From Ruminococcus sp. (GTDB lineage: Bacteria > Bacillota > Clostridia > Oscillospirales > Ruminococcaceae): a DNA stretch of 50,921 nt. Position 1 is the stretch's first letter. The number at the start of each line of letters is the position of its first letter. The stretch lies in NCBI GenBank assembly GCA_017624895.1, contig JAGAMB010000009.1, forward strand, positions 1-50,921, written 5' to 3'. Positions 40,803 to 49,241 of the stretch are shown here, piece by piece. The notes under the pieces were generated by a model, which was given only the letters and a program-made list of their open reading frames with translations, ran no database searches and was not told the DNA's origin. Both the position numbers and the translations under genes were made by a program.

Positions 40803-42425
40803 ATGGCTATCAGAAAAGATATTGACGATATGCTTAATAATCTGAAAGACGGCAAACCTCTCGAACAGCCGTCCAATGACATTCAGCCACAGTCTGAGCC
40901 TGTTCAGCAAACAGGATATGAGAATATGTCAGTAGACGATCTGCTGACATCACTGATCGGTGATACCTCAAGCGAAACAGCTGCTGAGGAAGTTCCAGCT
41001 GAACCCATCGTCAAGCCTAAGAAAAAGAGAATTGTCATTTCCCACGAGCTGCCTGATTATGAAGCAATCAGAGAAGCATCACTAAAAGAAGATGCACAGC
41101 GCGCCGAAGCTGAAAAACAGGCTGAAAGAGAGCGCCTGAGAGCCGAGCGTGAAGCAGAAATTGCGCGTATTGAGGCTGAACGCAAAGCCGCTGAAGAAGC
41201 TGAACTTGCGCGTATTGAGGCTGAGCGCAAAGCCGCTGAGGAGGCTGAACTTGCGCGTATCGAGTCTGAGCGCAAAGCCGCTGAAGAAGCTGAGCTTGCG
41301 CGTATTGAGGCTGAGCGCAAAGCCGCTGAAGAAGCTGAGCTTGCACGTATCGAGGCTGAACGCAAAGCCGCTGAAGAAGCTGAGCTTGCGCGTATCGAGG
41401 CTGAACGCAAAGCCACTGAAGAAGCTGAGCTTGCACGTATTGAGGCTGAACGCCAAGCAATTGACAAGGTGGAGCCTGTTTCTCCGCCAATTGATGCAAC
41501 TGAAATCCCCCACTCTGACAACGAGAAAATAATGGCTGACGCTATAGCCGCTGTATCAACGACTACCGATGACGATGAATCTGAGGAGCTGTCAGAGGAT
41601 AAAAAGAAGCTGAATTTTTTCAAAAACTGGAAAAAGCCTGAGAAACCGGAAAATTCTGCTGACGACAAAAGCGAATCAGCTGGAATAACATCCGTTCTCC
41701 ACAATATACTTGACGAAGATCCCGATGAAATTATGAATCAGCAGAAATATTTTGCTGAATACAGCGCAGAATCGAAAAAGGGACGCTTCAAAAAAGTCTT
41801 TTATGCTGTTTTTGGTGTGATTTTTGCACTCCTTGCCTGCGTGGGACTTGTTACAGTAATCGCCAAGTCAATCTCTCTCATTGGCAGCTATACATCAGGC
41901 GAAACAAAGAAGGAAGGCTTTGAGGAGGTTCTTTATCCTGCGGTTATTATGGATATTGAGTCGTTTAACTCCCCTGCTGAGCTTCCACCTGAGCAGATAA
42001 TCACCGCCGCTATCTGGTCAATGATAATGGCTGACGATGTGACAATGCAGTACGAGCGGACATTTGATGTTGTTATGATTCCTGCCGCTGATGTTGAATC
42101 CTATGCAGTAAAGCTCTTTGGAGATAATCTCCCTGAGCTGACACATACAACTGTCGGACCTGCTGAGTCACGTTTCTACTACAACGAAGAAACGAAGTCA
42201 TATAACGTGCCGATCGCGCCTGTTACCTATACCTATTCTCCTGAAATCAAAGAAGCAACTAAATCAGGCAGCGAATACACCATTAAGGTTGACTATGTAG
42301 ACGAGCTGCCATCATGGCTGCCAAAAGTTTCTTCAAAATCCGTTGAATTTACTCTTGTTGAAAGCAATGGTAGCTATCAGCTGAAATCAATGAAGATACT
42401 TTCAACAAATACAAGTGCAGTATAA
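40803..42425 (+). CDS. Membrane protein with seven 15-residue coiled-coil repeats
   Basis: The 540-residue protein has a hydrophilic N-terminus (IRKDIDDMLNNLKDG), a Pro/Glu-rich part, then seven tandem copies of AELARIEAERKAAEE (residues 118-222), predicted to be a long charged helix or coiled coil. An acidic linker follows (DDDESEELSED). A single membrane segment lies at about 332-360 (FYAVFGVIFALLACVGLVTV), and about 180 residues follow outside. The C-terminal part is an unrecognised beta-rich domain (AESRFYYNEETKSYNVPIAP). I chose ATG 40803 with AAGGAG 6 bases upstream. Function unknown; the shape resembles cytoplasm-to-envelope spacers. Confidence 0.85.
   Translation: MAIRKDIDDMLNNLKDGKPLEQPSNDIQPQSEPVQQTGYENMSVDDLLTSLIGDTSSETAAEEVPAEPIVKPKKKRIVISHELPDYEAIREASLKEDAQRAEAEKQAERERLRAEREAEIARIEAERKAAEEAELARIEAERKAAEEAELARIESERKAAEEAELARIEAERKAAEEAELARIEAERKAAEEAELARIEAERKATEEAELARIEAERQAIDKVEPVSPPIDATEIPHSDNEKIMADAIAAVSTTTDDDESEELSEDKKKLNFFKNWKKPEKPENSADDKSESAGITSVLHNILDEDPDEIMNQQKYFAEYSAESKKGRFKKVFYAVFGVIFALLACVGLVTVIAKSISLIGSYTSGETKKEGFEEVLYPAVIMDIESFNSPAELPPEQIITAAIWSMIMADDVTMQYERTFDVVMIPAADVESYAVKLFGDNLPELTHTTVGPAESRFYYNEETKSYNVPIAPVTYTYSPEIKEATKSGSEYTIKVDYVDELPSWLPKVSSKSVEFTLVESNGSYQLKSMKILSTNTSAV
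41154..41468 (+). repeat. Seven tandem 45-bp units encoding the 15-residue repeat
   Basis: Units start at 41154, 41199, 41244, 41289, 41334, 41379 and 41424. Each encodes A-E-(L/I)-A-R-I-E-(A/S)-E-R-(K/Q)-A-(A/T/I)-(E/D)-(E/K). Nucleotide identity between units is very high, which suggests recent duplication. Confidence 0.95.
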
Positions 42426-42430
42426 ATCAC

Positions 42431-42468
42431 TCGGCATCCGCTATTTACGGGTGCCGAAAATTTTTTTG
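42431..42468 (+). terminator. Terminator of the coiled-coil protein gene
   Basis: TCGGCATCCG and CGGGTGCCGA pair (one G-U) around TATTTA, followed by AAATTTTTTT. Confidence 0.88.
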
Positions 42469-42497
42469 AAATTTTTCTAATTTTTTTCAAAAACCCC

Positions 42498-42526
42498 TTG
42501 ACAAATCCTTTTTTATATGGTATAAT
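42498..42526 (+). promoter_or_regulatory. Promoter of tRNA-Leu
   Basis: TTGACA (42498-42503), 17-base spacer, TATAAT (42521-42526) preceded by TGG: full consensus plus extended -10, as expected for a stable RNA. Confidence 0.95.
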
Positions 42527-42553
42527 ATATAAGCAGTCAGGAAATGATGCAAT

Positions 42554-42638
42554 GCGAGTGTGCTGGAATAGGCAGACAGGCACGTTTGAGGGGCGTGTGT
42601 CGAAGGACGTATGGGTTCAAGTCCCATTACTCGCACCA
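42554..42638 (+). tRNA. tRNA-Leu (anticodon GAG)
   Basis: The 85-base class II tRNA has the acceptor GCGAGTG paired with TACTCGC (one G-U), an encoded ACCA end and a T-arm GGGTTCAAGTCCC. Anticodon stem CACGT/GCGTG holds the loop TTGAGGG, giving GAG, which reads CUC/CUU. The long variable arm lies between the anticodon arm and T-arm. It stands alone with its own promoter and terminator. Confidence 0.96.
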
Positions 42639-42670
42639 AGTTCTCTACCATTCGGTAGAGAACTTTTTTT
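42639..42670 (+). terminator. Terminator of tRNA-Leu
   Basis: AGTTCTCTACC and GGTAGAGAACT form an 11-bp stem with the loop ATTC, followed by eight or more T. Confidence 0.95.
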
Positions 42671-42685
42671 ATACACAAATTCTTC

Positions 42686-42708
42686 CGCAGCTTATGCTGC
42701 GTTTTTTT
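42686..42708 (+). terminator. Second terminator after tRNA-Leu
   Basis: CGCAGC and GCTGCG pair around TTAT, followed by seven T, in tandem with the first terminator. Confidence 0.85.
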
Positions 42709-42714
42709 ATTGCA

Positions 42715-42748
42715 CAAAAAACGCACCCTCCCATATGGGAAGGTGCGT
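42715..42748 (-). terminator. Terminator of the GH48 gene
   Basis: ACGCACC and GGTGCGT with inner CCCAT/ATGGG make an interrupted 12-bp stem. On the minus strand it is followed by TTTTTTG. Confidence 0.88.
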
Positions 42749-42788
42749 TATTTATATCGTTACAGCATTAATATTGTAATTTTAATAA

Positions 42789-45335
42789 TTACTTAACAGC
42801 AGCCTCGTACTCAGCTGTTGTCATTGGGAAGTCAGTCTGAGCGAAGATCTTAGCGCTAACAGCCTGAATTGCGATAGCGTCAGCAGCTGTGACACCCTTA
42901 CCGTTATCAATAACGTCAGCGTTCTTAGCACCCTGAGCAGAAAGTGCATACTTATCAGAGTTACCAAGCATCTGGAATACAGAAGCAGCGTCAGCCATTG
43001 TAACTTCACCGTCACAGTTAGCATCGCCCCAATCTACATCACCAACAGGCTCAGATGGCTTAGGATCTGTAGGCTGAGGATCTGTAGGCTGAGGATCTGT
43101 GGGAGTCTGCTCGTCATCGAATACATATGGATTAACATCTGGGTAGAGAAGTGCCATTGTACCTGTTGTCATCAGAGCGTCACCCATATGCCAGAATCTG
43201 TGGAGAGTGAACATATAGTCTTCAGTTTCGCCAGTAGCGTCAAAGACCTTCTTACACTCCTGATACATAGGATCCTCAGCATATTTCTCACGGATAGAGC
43301 TGAATGTAGCACCGGGCTTAAGTACAGAACCATCAGGCATTGTACCGCTGTAGTAATCAGGAATATAAACTACCTGTTTGAAGATTCTCTTGAGTGAACC
43401 GTTGTGATCCTCGTAAGCAATACCGATTTCATCACGACCGAGGTTCCACTGAGCTGTCATGAGCTTGTTAGCAAGCTGGAGAGCCTGCTCACCGCGTGAA
43501 GAACCGCCATCCTGTGCAGCAGAAGCAGGTGTATTGTTAGCAGCAGCGTAGAAGATAAGTGTGTTACAGAGTGAAGATACACATCCGATATCTCCCATAC
43601 CGTAACCAGTAATCTTACATGTAAGACCGCTGTTAGCATCAGGATCATACTTCTCGTTCCATGTAGCAGGCTGACCGCTCCAGTCGAGGTTTGAAGGAAT
43701 AGCGTAAGCCATTTCTGTACCGTCTTCTGCAACGTAATCAAACTTAGTATTCTCCATGAACCAGTCGATCCATCTGCTGAGGAGTGCTTCAAGAGCTTCC
43801 TCAAGGCTAAGACCACCGAATGTCTGACCGGAAGCGAGATCGCCCTTTGTCTTTACATAGTAGTAAAGCTCAGCAAGACGCTGTGTAGACCATACCTGGT
43901 TACCGATCCAGTGGTTAGAACCTGGGTCAGCGTATACAGGATGCTCAACGTAAACCATGTCATAGAATGTAGACTCACTTGCAGTATACTTCTCATACTT
44001 ACCGTTCTTGGAGTTTGTACAACCACCAGCGTAAGGACCATTAGCAGACTGGAGCCAGAGGTACATTTCGATCTGTCTCTTGAGTGACTCCTCGTAGTCC
44101 TTCTGAGCGTTCTTAGACTGCATGCTTCCGCCGATGTTCTCGTCGTATGCAAGAGCATAAGCAGCAAGAGGGTTCTGGTAGAACTGGTGAGAATGTGAAC
44201 AACCGATCTGCCAAGCCCAGCTGTAACCGCCGTAGCTTGCTTCCATAGCGCCGCCCCATGATGTATACCATGACATGAGGTAGTGCTGGCTCTTAAGACC
44301 TGCAGAAGCAGAATCTATATTCTGGCAGCCGATTTCCTTATAGTACTTATCGAACATGTCGTTACGGCACTGGTCACCCATCTTACCAGCAAGGTAAGAA
44401 AGCTCGCCGCAGTCTACGCCGAAGTTGCTTGCAAAGTAGATAGCCTGAATAGCACGGTCCTCAGCGTCAGGAGCGTTAGTAAATGAATACTGCTGAGGAA
44501 CCTTATCCTTACCGTTGAAGATAGCCTTGATACCGTTACCGTTATCCTTATCGCTGCTCTCCATACCGTACTTAAGCTCTTCAAGACAGGGGTGGGGAAC
44601 TGTTTCGAAACAGGACTCCTGCTCACCTCTCTGGAATGTATTGATGAATGTGAACTGTCCCTTGTTTCCACCGAAGCCATACCAGTCATCAACGTCAGCG
44701 AGCCAGTGCATGAGGTAGTAACCCTTATCTCCGCGATATGTACTCTTCATATCGTCATAAATGGGGTTGATAGCTTCTACACCGTTCTGTGTTGAAGGGT
44801 ATTTTGAAGGATCATTTTCCTCAGTAGCTGTATCAGCCTTAAGTCTGTCCTGCTCCCAGATTGACTCATACTTTACAGTATTGTAGCCGTAGGAACTCTC
44901 AGACCAACCAGGAATGATTGCCTCAAGAGTTTTCCAGCCCTTTTCGAGATCTCTGCCGGAAGCGTTGATAACGCCTTTTTCAGCAAGGACGTCGTGCATT
45001 GCTGTAACCCAAGCCATATAAGACATAGCCTCAGAAGTTGTCTCGTGACCGTAGTCAGGAGCCTCAACTACGAGAGTCTCAACTGCGTGGTAAGGAATAC
45101 CGAAGGAATTGCCGTTTGTCTGAGAGCTGAGATAACCGTTCTCAACACCGTTTGTGATAACGTCATCATAAAGTGACTCAAACATTGCAGCATAGGATTC
45201 GTTAGCACCGCCTTCTTTTGCATACTCATTCGGTGTAGCGTCAATACCGGATGCAAAAGCAGGAACGATACCAGTAGCTGTCATTGCAGCGGAAAGAATA
45301 CCAGCTGCAAGAGCTTTGTTTTTCTTGCTTATCAT
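42789..45335 (-). CDS. Cellulosomal GH48 cellulase (exoglucanase) with C-terminal dockerin
   Basis: The 848-residue secreted enzyme starts with a signal peptide (ALAAGILSAAMTATGIVPAFA). The GH48 catalytic domain covers about 30-740: EAPDYGHETTSEAMSYMAW carries the general acid Glu near 98, and LMHWLADVDDWYGFGG, WQIGCSHSHQFYQNP and RFWHMGDALMTTG are family hallmarks. A PTDPQ linker (about 744-763) leads to a dockerin with two segments, GDANCDGEVTMADAASVF (770-787) and ADVIDNGKGVTAADAIAI (806-823). GH48 enzymes release cellobiose processively from chain ends and are usually the most abundant cellulosome subunit. GAGGGG lies about 12 bases before the ATG. Confidence 0.97.
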   Translation of the reverse strand: MISKKNKALAAGILSAAMTATGIVPAFASGIDATPNEYAKEGGANESYAAMFESLYDDVITNGVENGYLSSQTNGNSFGIPYHAVETLVVEAPDYGHETTSEAMSYMAWVTAMHDVLAEKGVINASGRDLEKGWKTLEAIIPGWSESSYGYNTVKYESIWEQDRLKADTATEENDPSKYPSTQNGVEAINPIYDDMKSTYRGDKGYYLMHWLADVDDWYGFGGNKGQFTFINTFQRGEQESCFETVPHPCLEELKYGMESSDKDNGNGIKAIFNGKDKVPQQYSFTNAPDAEDRAIQAIYFASNFGVDCGELSYLAGKMGDQCRNDMFDKYYKEIGCQNIDSASAGLKSQHYLMSWYTSWGGAMEASYGGYSWAWQIGCSHSHQFYQNPLAAYALAYDENIGGSMQSKNAQKDYEESLKRQIEMYLWLQSANGPYAGGCTNSKNGKYEKYTASESTFYDMVYVEHPVYADPGSNHWIGNQVWSTQRLAELYYYVKTKGDLASGQTFGGLSLEEALEALLSRWIDWFMENTKFDYVAEDGTEMAYAIPSNLDWSGQPATWNEKYDPDANSGLTCKITGYGMGDIGCVSSLCNTLIFYAAANNTPASAAQDGGSSRGEQALQLANKLMTAQWNLGRDEIGIAYEDHNGSLKRIFKQVVYIPDYYSGTMPDGSVLKPGATFSSIREKYAEDPMYQECKKVFDATGETEDYMFTLHRFWHMGDALMTTGTMALLYPDVNPYVFDDEQTPTDPQPTDPQPTDPKPSEPVGDVDWGDANCDGEVTMADAASVFQMLGNSDKYALSAQGAKNADVIDNGKGVTAADAIAIQAVSAKIFAQTDFPMTTAEYEAAVK

Positions 45336-45471
45336 TGTTTTTAACCCCTCTCAATAAATTTTTTGGTTAATAAAAGGTCTTGTTCCGCCTGATAAAACGG
45401 AACGCGTATACGAAAATACTTCGTACACTGTGAAAAGTCACGGGACTTAACACAATTCTCAAACTATTTTC
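45336..45471 (-). promoter_or_regulatory. Structured 5' leader of the GH48 gene
   Basis: The roughly 136-base leader can form AGTC/GACT, TACGAA/TTTCGTA and GTTCCG/CGGAAC hairpins before the ribosome site GAGAGGGG. No T-run follows them. Long stable leaders are common on highly expressed cellulase mRNAs; regulation is not shown. Confidence 0.5.
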
Positions 45472-45477
45472 ATATTT

Positions 45478-45506
45478 ATTATAAATCAAATTTTTAGTAA
45501 AGTCAA
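45478..45506 (-). promoter_or_regulatory. Promoter of the GH48 gene
   Basis: On the minus strand TTGACT (45506-45501), 17-base spacer, TATAAT (45483-45478). Confidence 0.85.
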
Positions 45507-45559
45507 CAGCTTGGCGGATTTTCAGCAATCTGCTGACAATTTTTGTTGCAATGCACAAT

Positions 45560-45960
45560 TCGAAAAATCATTTTTGTACATTTTGCCAACGTGAATTTTT
45601 TTCTCAGCGGCAATTTATTGCTAAAATGTGAATATTTCACAGAATTTTACTTTTAATATAAAATTCACCCTATACACAAACCCTTTTCACCATATTCTCA
45701 CTATTATTATCTATAATTTTTACATATTTCACCAATAATCTTTTTGTGCATTTTTTCGAATTTAACATTTTATTCACAATATATTCATTTCACGTACACA
45801 TAAATTTGCGATAATACTATAGATAGTGGGATATTGTAATTTTGCTCCCGTTTACCCTCAGCTGCACAATTACTGATATCCGCCTACATTATTATATGTA
45901 TATTATAATACCCTCAGATAAATACATATCATTTACCGCTTATGCGGAAAAATCTTAAAC
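45560..45960. promoter_or_regulatory. AT-rich divergent control region with repeated TTCAC words
   Basis: No gene is seen between the GH48 promoter and the ABC operon. TTCAC occurs at 45636, 45664, 45686, 45728, 45773 and 45789, and GTGAATATTTCAC (45628-45640) is a dyad. These may be operators for either direction. A -10-like TATAAT (45904-45909) without a good -35 may serve the ABC operon, and CCGC/GCGG forms a hairpin at 45937-45948. Confidence 0.4.
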
Positions 45961-45975
45961 TAAAGGAGGAATATC

Positions 45976-47022
45976 ATGATCACTATTGAAAACCTGACTA
46001 AGTATTATGGCAACAACCGCGCCGTAAACAACATTAGCTTTACAATAAATGATAATGAAATCCTTGGCTTCCTCGGTCCAAACGGCGCCGGCAAGTCAAC
46101 CACTATGAATATGATAGCAGGCTTTCTCCCTATGACTGCGGGAAAAGTCACTATCTGCGGAAGCGATATCTCGAAAGAGCCTGTTAAGGCTAAGAAAAAT
46201 CTCGGATATCTCCCCGAAATCCCACCCGTTTATCCGGATATGCGCGTGAGAGAATACCTCTCCTTCTGCGCCGGTCTGAAGCGTATTCCTGTAACGAAAA
46301 AAAGCAGCGAAATCAAGCGCGTTATGGAGCTTCTCAAAATTACCGATGTAAAGGACAAGCTCATCAAGAACCTCTCAAAGGGCTATAAACAGCGTGTAGG
46401 CTTTGCACAGGCGCTTTTAGGCAACCCGAAATTCCTTATCCTCGACGAGCCTACTGTTGGTCTTGATCCGAAGCAGGTTACTGAGGTAAGAAATATTATC
46501 AAGGATCTTAAAAAGGATCATTCCGTTATTTTCAGCTCACATATCCTCTCTGAGGTTTCTGCTGTCTGTGACAGAGTTGTAATCATCAACAAGGGCGATA
46601 TCAAGGCAATTGACACAATTGAAAACCTTGAAAAGCAGACAGGCGGCTCCCTTATTCTCCATATTATCATCAAGGGCAGCAGGGCTGTTGCCGCAGATAT
46701 CATTGAAACCGCTGATGGCGTTAAGGAAATTACAAAAATCAACGTTGAGGGCGATGATACCTATGAATTTATTGCTCAGCTTGAGGGTGACGGCGACGCT
46801 ATTAAAAACGATATTATGATGAAACTGCTGAAAAATAACATTCAGATTTCCGAAATCTTTACAGAAAAACCCGACCTTGAAGCTGTATTCGTAAAACTTA
46901 TCAACAGCAAGCCCGAAAAGTCAGGTATCCTTGAGCTTTTCGATGAATATATCAAGGAAAATCCCGACGCTGAGGGCAGCGCTGACGAAACAGATACCGC
47001 TGAAAAGGAGGATAACGAGTAA
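45976..47022 (+). CDS. ABC transporter ATP-binding protein (GldA-like)
   Basis: The 348-residue ATPase has Walker A GPNGAGKST (34-42), the signature LSKGYKQR (133-140), Walker B FLILDEPT (154-161) and the H-loop SSHILSE. About 120 extra C-terminal residues form a regulatory domain and an acidic tail (DEYIKENPDAEGSADETD). It energises the permease encoded next; the stop and the next ATG overlap (TAATG). AAAGGAGGA is 7 bases upstream of the ATG. Confidence 0.94.
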   Translation: MITIENLTKYYGNNRAVNNISFTINDNEILGFLGPNGAGKSTTMNMIAGFLPMTAGKVTICGSDISKEPVKAKKNLGYLPEIPPVYPDMRVREYLSFCAGLKRIPVTKKSSEIKRVMELLKITDVKDKLIKNLSKGYKQRVGFAQALLGNPKFLILDEPTVGLDPKQVTEVRNIIKDLKKDHSVIFSSHILSEVSAVCDRVVIINKGDIKAIDTIENLEKQTGGSLILHIIIKGSRAVAADIIETADGVKEITKINVEGDDTYEFIAQLEGDGDAIKNDIMMKLLKNNIQISEIFTEKPDLEAVFVKLINSKPEKSGILELFDEYIKENPDAEGSADETDTAEKEDNE

Positions 47023-47753
47023 TGTTTTCAATATATAAAAAGGATTTACAAAGCTTTTTCTTCACTCCCTTCGCCTACATTGTAACGGCGCTGTTCCTGT
47101 TTCTGTTCACTTTCTACTTCAACGGCAGTATCGGAGATCAGAGTCAGGCAACATATTTCTTCTCATTCGCTAACGTTTTCTACAACGTTATAATTATGTT
47201 CATTTTCCTCATCCCTATTCTCACAATGAGAACATTTGCGGACGAGCGTAAATTCGGAACAGAAGTACTTCTCATGACCTCGCCTCTTAACGTGGTACAG
47301 ATCATCATAGGCAAATATCTTGCAAACATCACAGTATTCCTCTTTATGCTTGCAAGCTCACTTTTCTTCCCGATATTTACAGCCATCAAAGGCGAGGTTG
47401 TTATGAGCCAGCTTATATGCGCTTATCTCGGCTTCTTCCTTTGGGGCGCTATGTACATCGCTATTGGTCAGCTTATTTCTTCATTTACGGAAAGCTCAAT
47501 TCTTGCCGCTATCATCGGTGAAATTGTAATGTTCGTATTCCTCTTTATTGACGATTTTGCTATGACCAAATTCATCGCACAATACCCTGCTATCCAGTCA
47601 GCTGTCTATGCCTTTGCAGCACAGCCCAGATTTGCATATTTCTCACAGGGCTTTATCAGACTTTCTGATATCGTATTCTTTATATCCGCTATTATTGTAT
47701 GTCTTGTATGGAACTACATTTCCATTGAAAAAAGACGCTGGAACAGGGGGTAA
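47022..47753 (+). CDS. ABC-2 type permease (GldF-like)
   Basis: The 243-residue membrane protein has six hydrophobic segments and the ABC-2 pattern: DLQSFFFTPFAYIVTALFLF, MRTFADERKFGTEVLLMTSP and VVQIIIGKYLAN. It overlaps the ATPase gene by one base and is followed after 6 bases by the GldG-like gene. Substrate unknown. In Bacteroidetes the equivalents (GldF) serve gliding motility; in Firmicutes the operon has no known role. Confidence 0.92.
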   Translation: MFSIYKKDLQSFFFTPFAYIVTALFLFLFTFYFNGSIGDQSQATYFFSFANVFYNVIIMFIFLIPILTMRTFADERKFGTEVLLMTSPLNVVQIIIGKYLANITVFLFMLASSLFFPIFTAIKGEVVMSQLICAYLGFFLWGAMYIAIGQLISSFTESSILAAIIGEIVMFVFLFIDDFAMTKFIAQYPAIQSAVYAFAAQPRFAYFSQGFIRLSDIVFFISAIIVCLVWNYISIEKRRWNRG

Positions 47754-47759
47754 GCTTCT

Positions 47760-49241
47760 ATGAAAAAGAAAAAGTTAAATCTTTCAGGTGCTTTCGCCAT
47801 CGTGCTTGCACTTCTTATTCTTGTTGTCTTTGTACCGCTTAATATGATCTTCTCATATTCTGACAAGGTATTCGATATGACTCCATCGGGAAAATACTCC
47901 CTTGATCCTAAAACTGAACAGATTCTAAACGAAACTTCAGACAAGGAAATCGAGGTTTACTTCCTCAACACTCTTTTCAATCTGAAAAACGAGCCTGATT
48001 GTCTTCCTATATACCACACATTTATGGAGCTTGATAAGCGTGATAACATCACTCTCACCTGCTTCAACCCCAACGAAAATGTTGAGCTTGCAAATTCTCT
48101 TAACCCCTCTGGTATTTACGAAGTAAAAATGAACGACATTTTTATTAAATGCGGCGATACGATCAGCCGAATTTCAGGAAATCTTTTCCAGACTGACGCT
48201 AACGGCGCTGTTGAGTACGCAGGCGAAAACCTTATTGCAGGTAAAATCTATCAGTGTGCAACAGGAAGCCTTCCTACTGTATACTTCCTCAAAGGCTGCA
48301 GCAACAAAACTCTTGACGGTAACTATTCCATATACAGAGATTCCTTAAAAACTGACAACTACGATGTACAGGAGCTTGACCTTGAGGCAGAAGACAAGGT
48401 TCCGGACAATGCTGCTATTATCTGTATTGCTGCTCCCAACCGCGACCTTACAGACTCCGAATGTTCAAAACTCAGCGATTATATCGACAACGGCGGAAAA
48501 ATGCAGATGCTCCTCTCTCCCAGCGATACAAAGGGCAGATTTGAGAATATCGAGTTCCTCCTTGCTAAATTCGAAATCGGTATGGATTACAATATCCTTA
48601 AAGAGAAGAATACAAAATGGCAGCTTCTCGACCTTAACTCCAAGCAGGTTGACAACTACTTCACAGTAACTTATCCTGCAAAATCCGAGGACTATTCCGA
48701 GGATCTCACAACAGAGCTGAACACACTTATTGCTGACGGCACCTACGATTCAGGTGTATCAAACATCAGAAGCTTCTATGAGCTTACTTCATCAGGAGCT
48801 ATGATTGAAAAGGCTTCAATTATCGAAAACCTTCCCACAGCTATGGACAGCAACGAATTTACAGTCATAAGCGAACCTATGGGCGGTGACTCTATTACAG
48901 CGGCTGCAGCTAAGGAGAAATCAAACCAGCCTCTTGTTATGGGCTACTACTCCTACAACAAGCAGACAGGCGCAAAGCTTATCGTTATCGGCTGTGATGA
49001 GCCTATTGACGATAATCTCCATATTCCTTCATTCGGTACACGCCGTCTTGTTCAGTTCTCAAACACATGGCTTTACTCCAGCGACGTTGACCTCGGCATT
49101 GAAAACAAGTTCAACTCCTACGATACAATGGTATTTGCCAACGGAGATGAAGCTTCAGCTGCTATCAGATTATTCTTCATTATCCCTGCTGTATTCGCAA
49201 TATTCGGACTGTGTGTATGGCTGAAAAGGAGATATGCTTGA
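47760..49241 (+). CDS. GldG-like ABC transporter auxiliary protein
   Basis: The 493-residue protein has a membrane segment at each end (AIVLALLILVVFVPLNMIFS near 13-32 and FFIIPAVFAIFGLCVWL near 472-488) around a large extracytoplasmic domain of the ABC-transport-aux type (PF09822): YSLDPKTEQILNETSDKEIE early and LSDYIDNGGKMQMLLSPSD later. It is likely an exposed part of the transporter. A ribosome site AGGGGG lies in the preceding gene's end. Its stop TGA overlaps the next ATG. Confidence 0.88.
   Translation: MKKKKLNLSGAFAIVLALLILVVFVPLNMIFSYSDKVFDMTPSGKYSLDPKTEQILNETSDKEIEVYFLNTLFNLKNEPDCLPIYHTFMELDKRDNITLTCFNPNENVELANSLNPSGIYEVKMNDIFIKCGDTISRISGNLFQTDANGAVEYAGENLIAGKIYQCATGSLPTVYFLKGCSNKTLDGNYSIYRDSLKTDNYDVQELDLEAEDKVPDNAAIICIAAPNRDLTDSECSKLSDYIDNGGKMQMLLSPSDTKGRFENIEFLLAKFEIGMDYNILKEKNTKWQLLDLNSKQVDNYFTVTYPAKSEDYSEDLTTELNTLIADGTYDSGVSNIRSFYELTSSGAMIEKASIIENLPTAMDSNEFTVISEPMGGDSITAAAAKEKSNQPLVMGYYSYNKQTGAKLIVIGCDEPIDDNLHIPSFGTRRLVQFSNTWLYSSDVDLGIENKFNSYDTMVFANGDEASAAIRLFFIIPAVFAIFGLCVWLKRRYA

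Noticed and set aside
41154..41468. CRISPR-like array
   Set aside because: The 45-bp units are directly adjacent without spacers and are in frame within a coding gene.
41057..41704. Long antisense ORFs over the 15-residue repeats
   Set aside because: The repeats keep antisense frames open by their composition. The resulting Ser/Ala/Arg repeats have no ribosome site.
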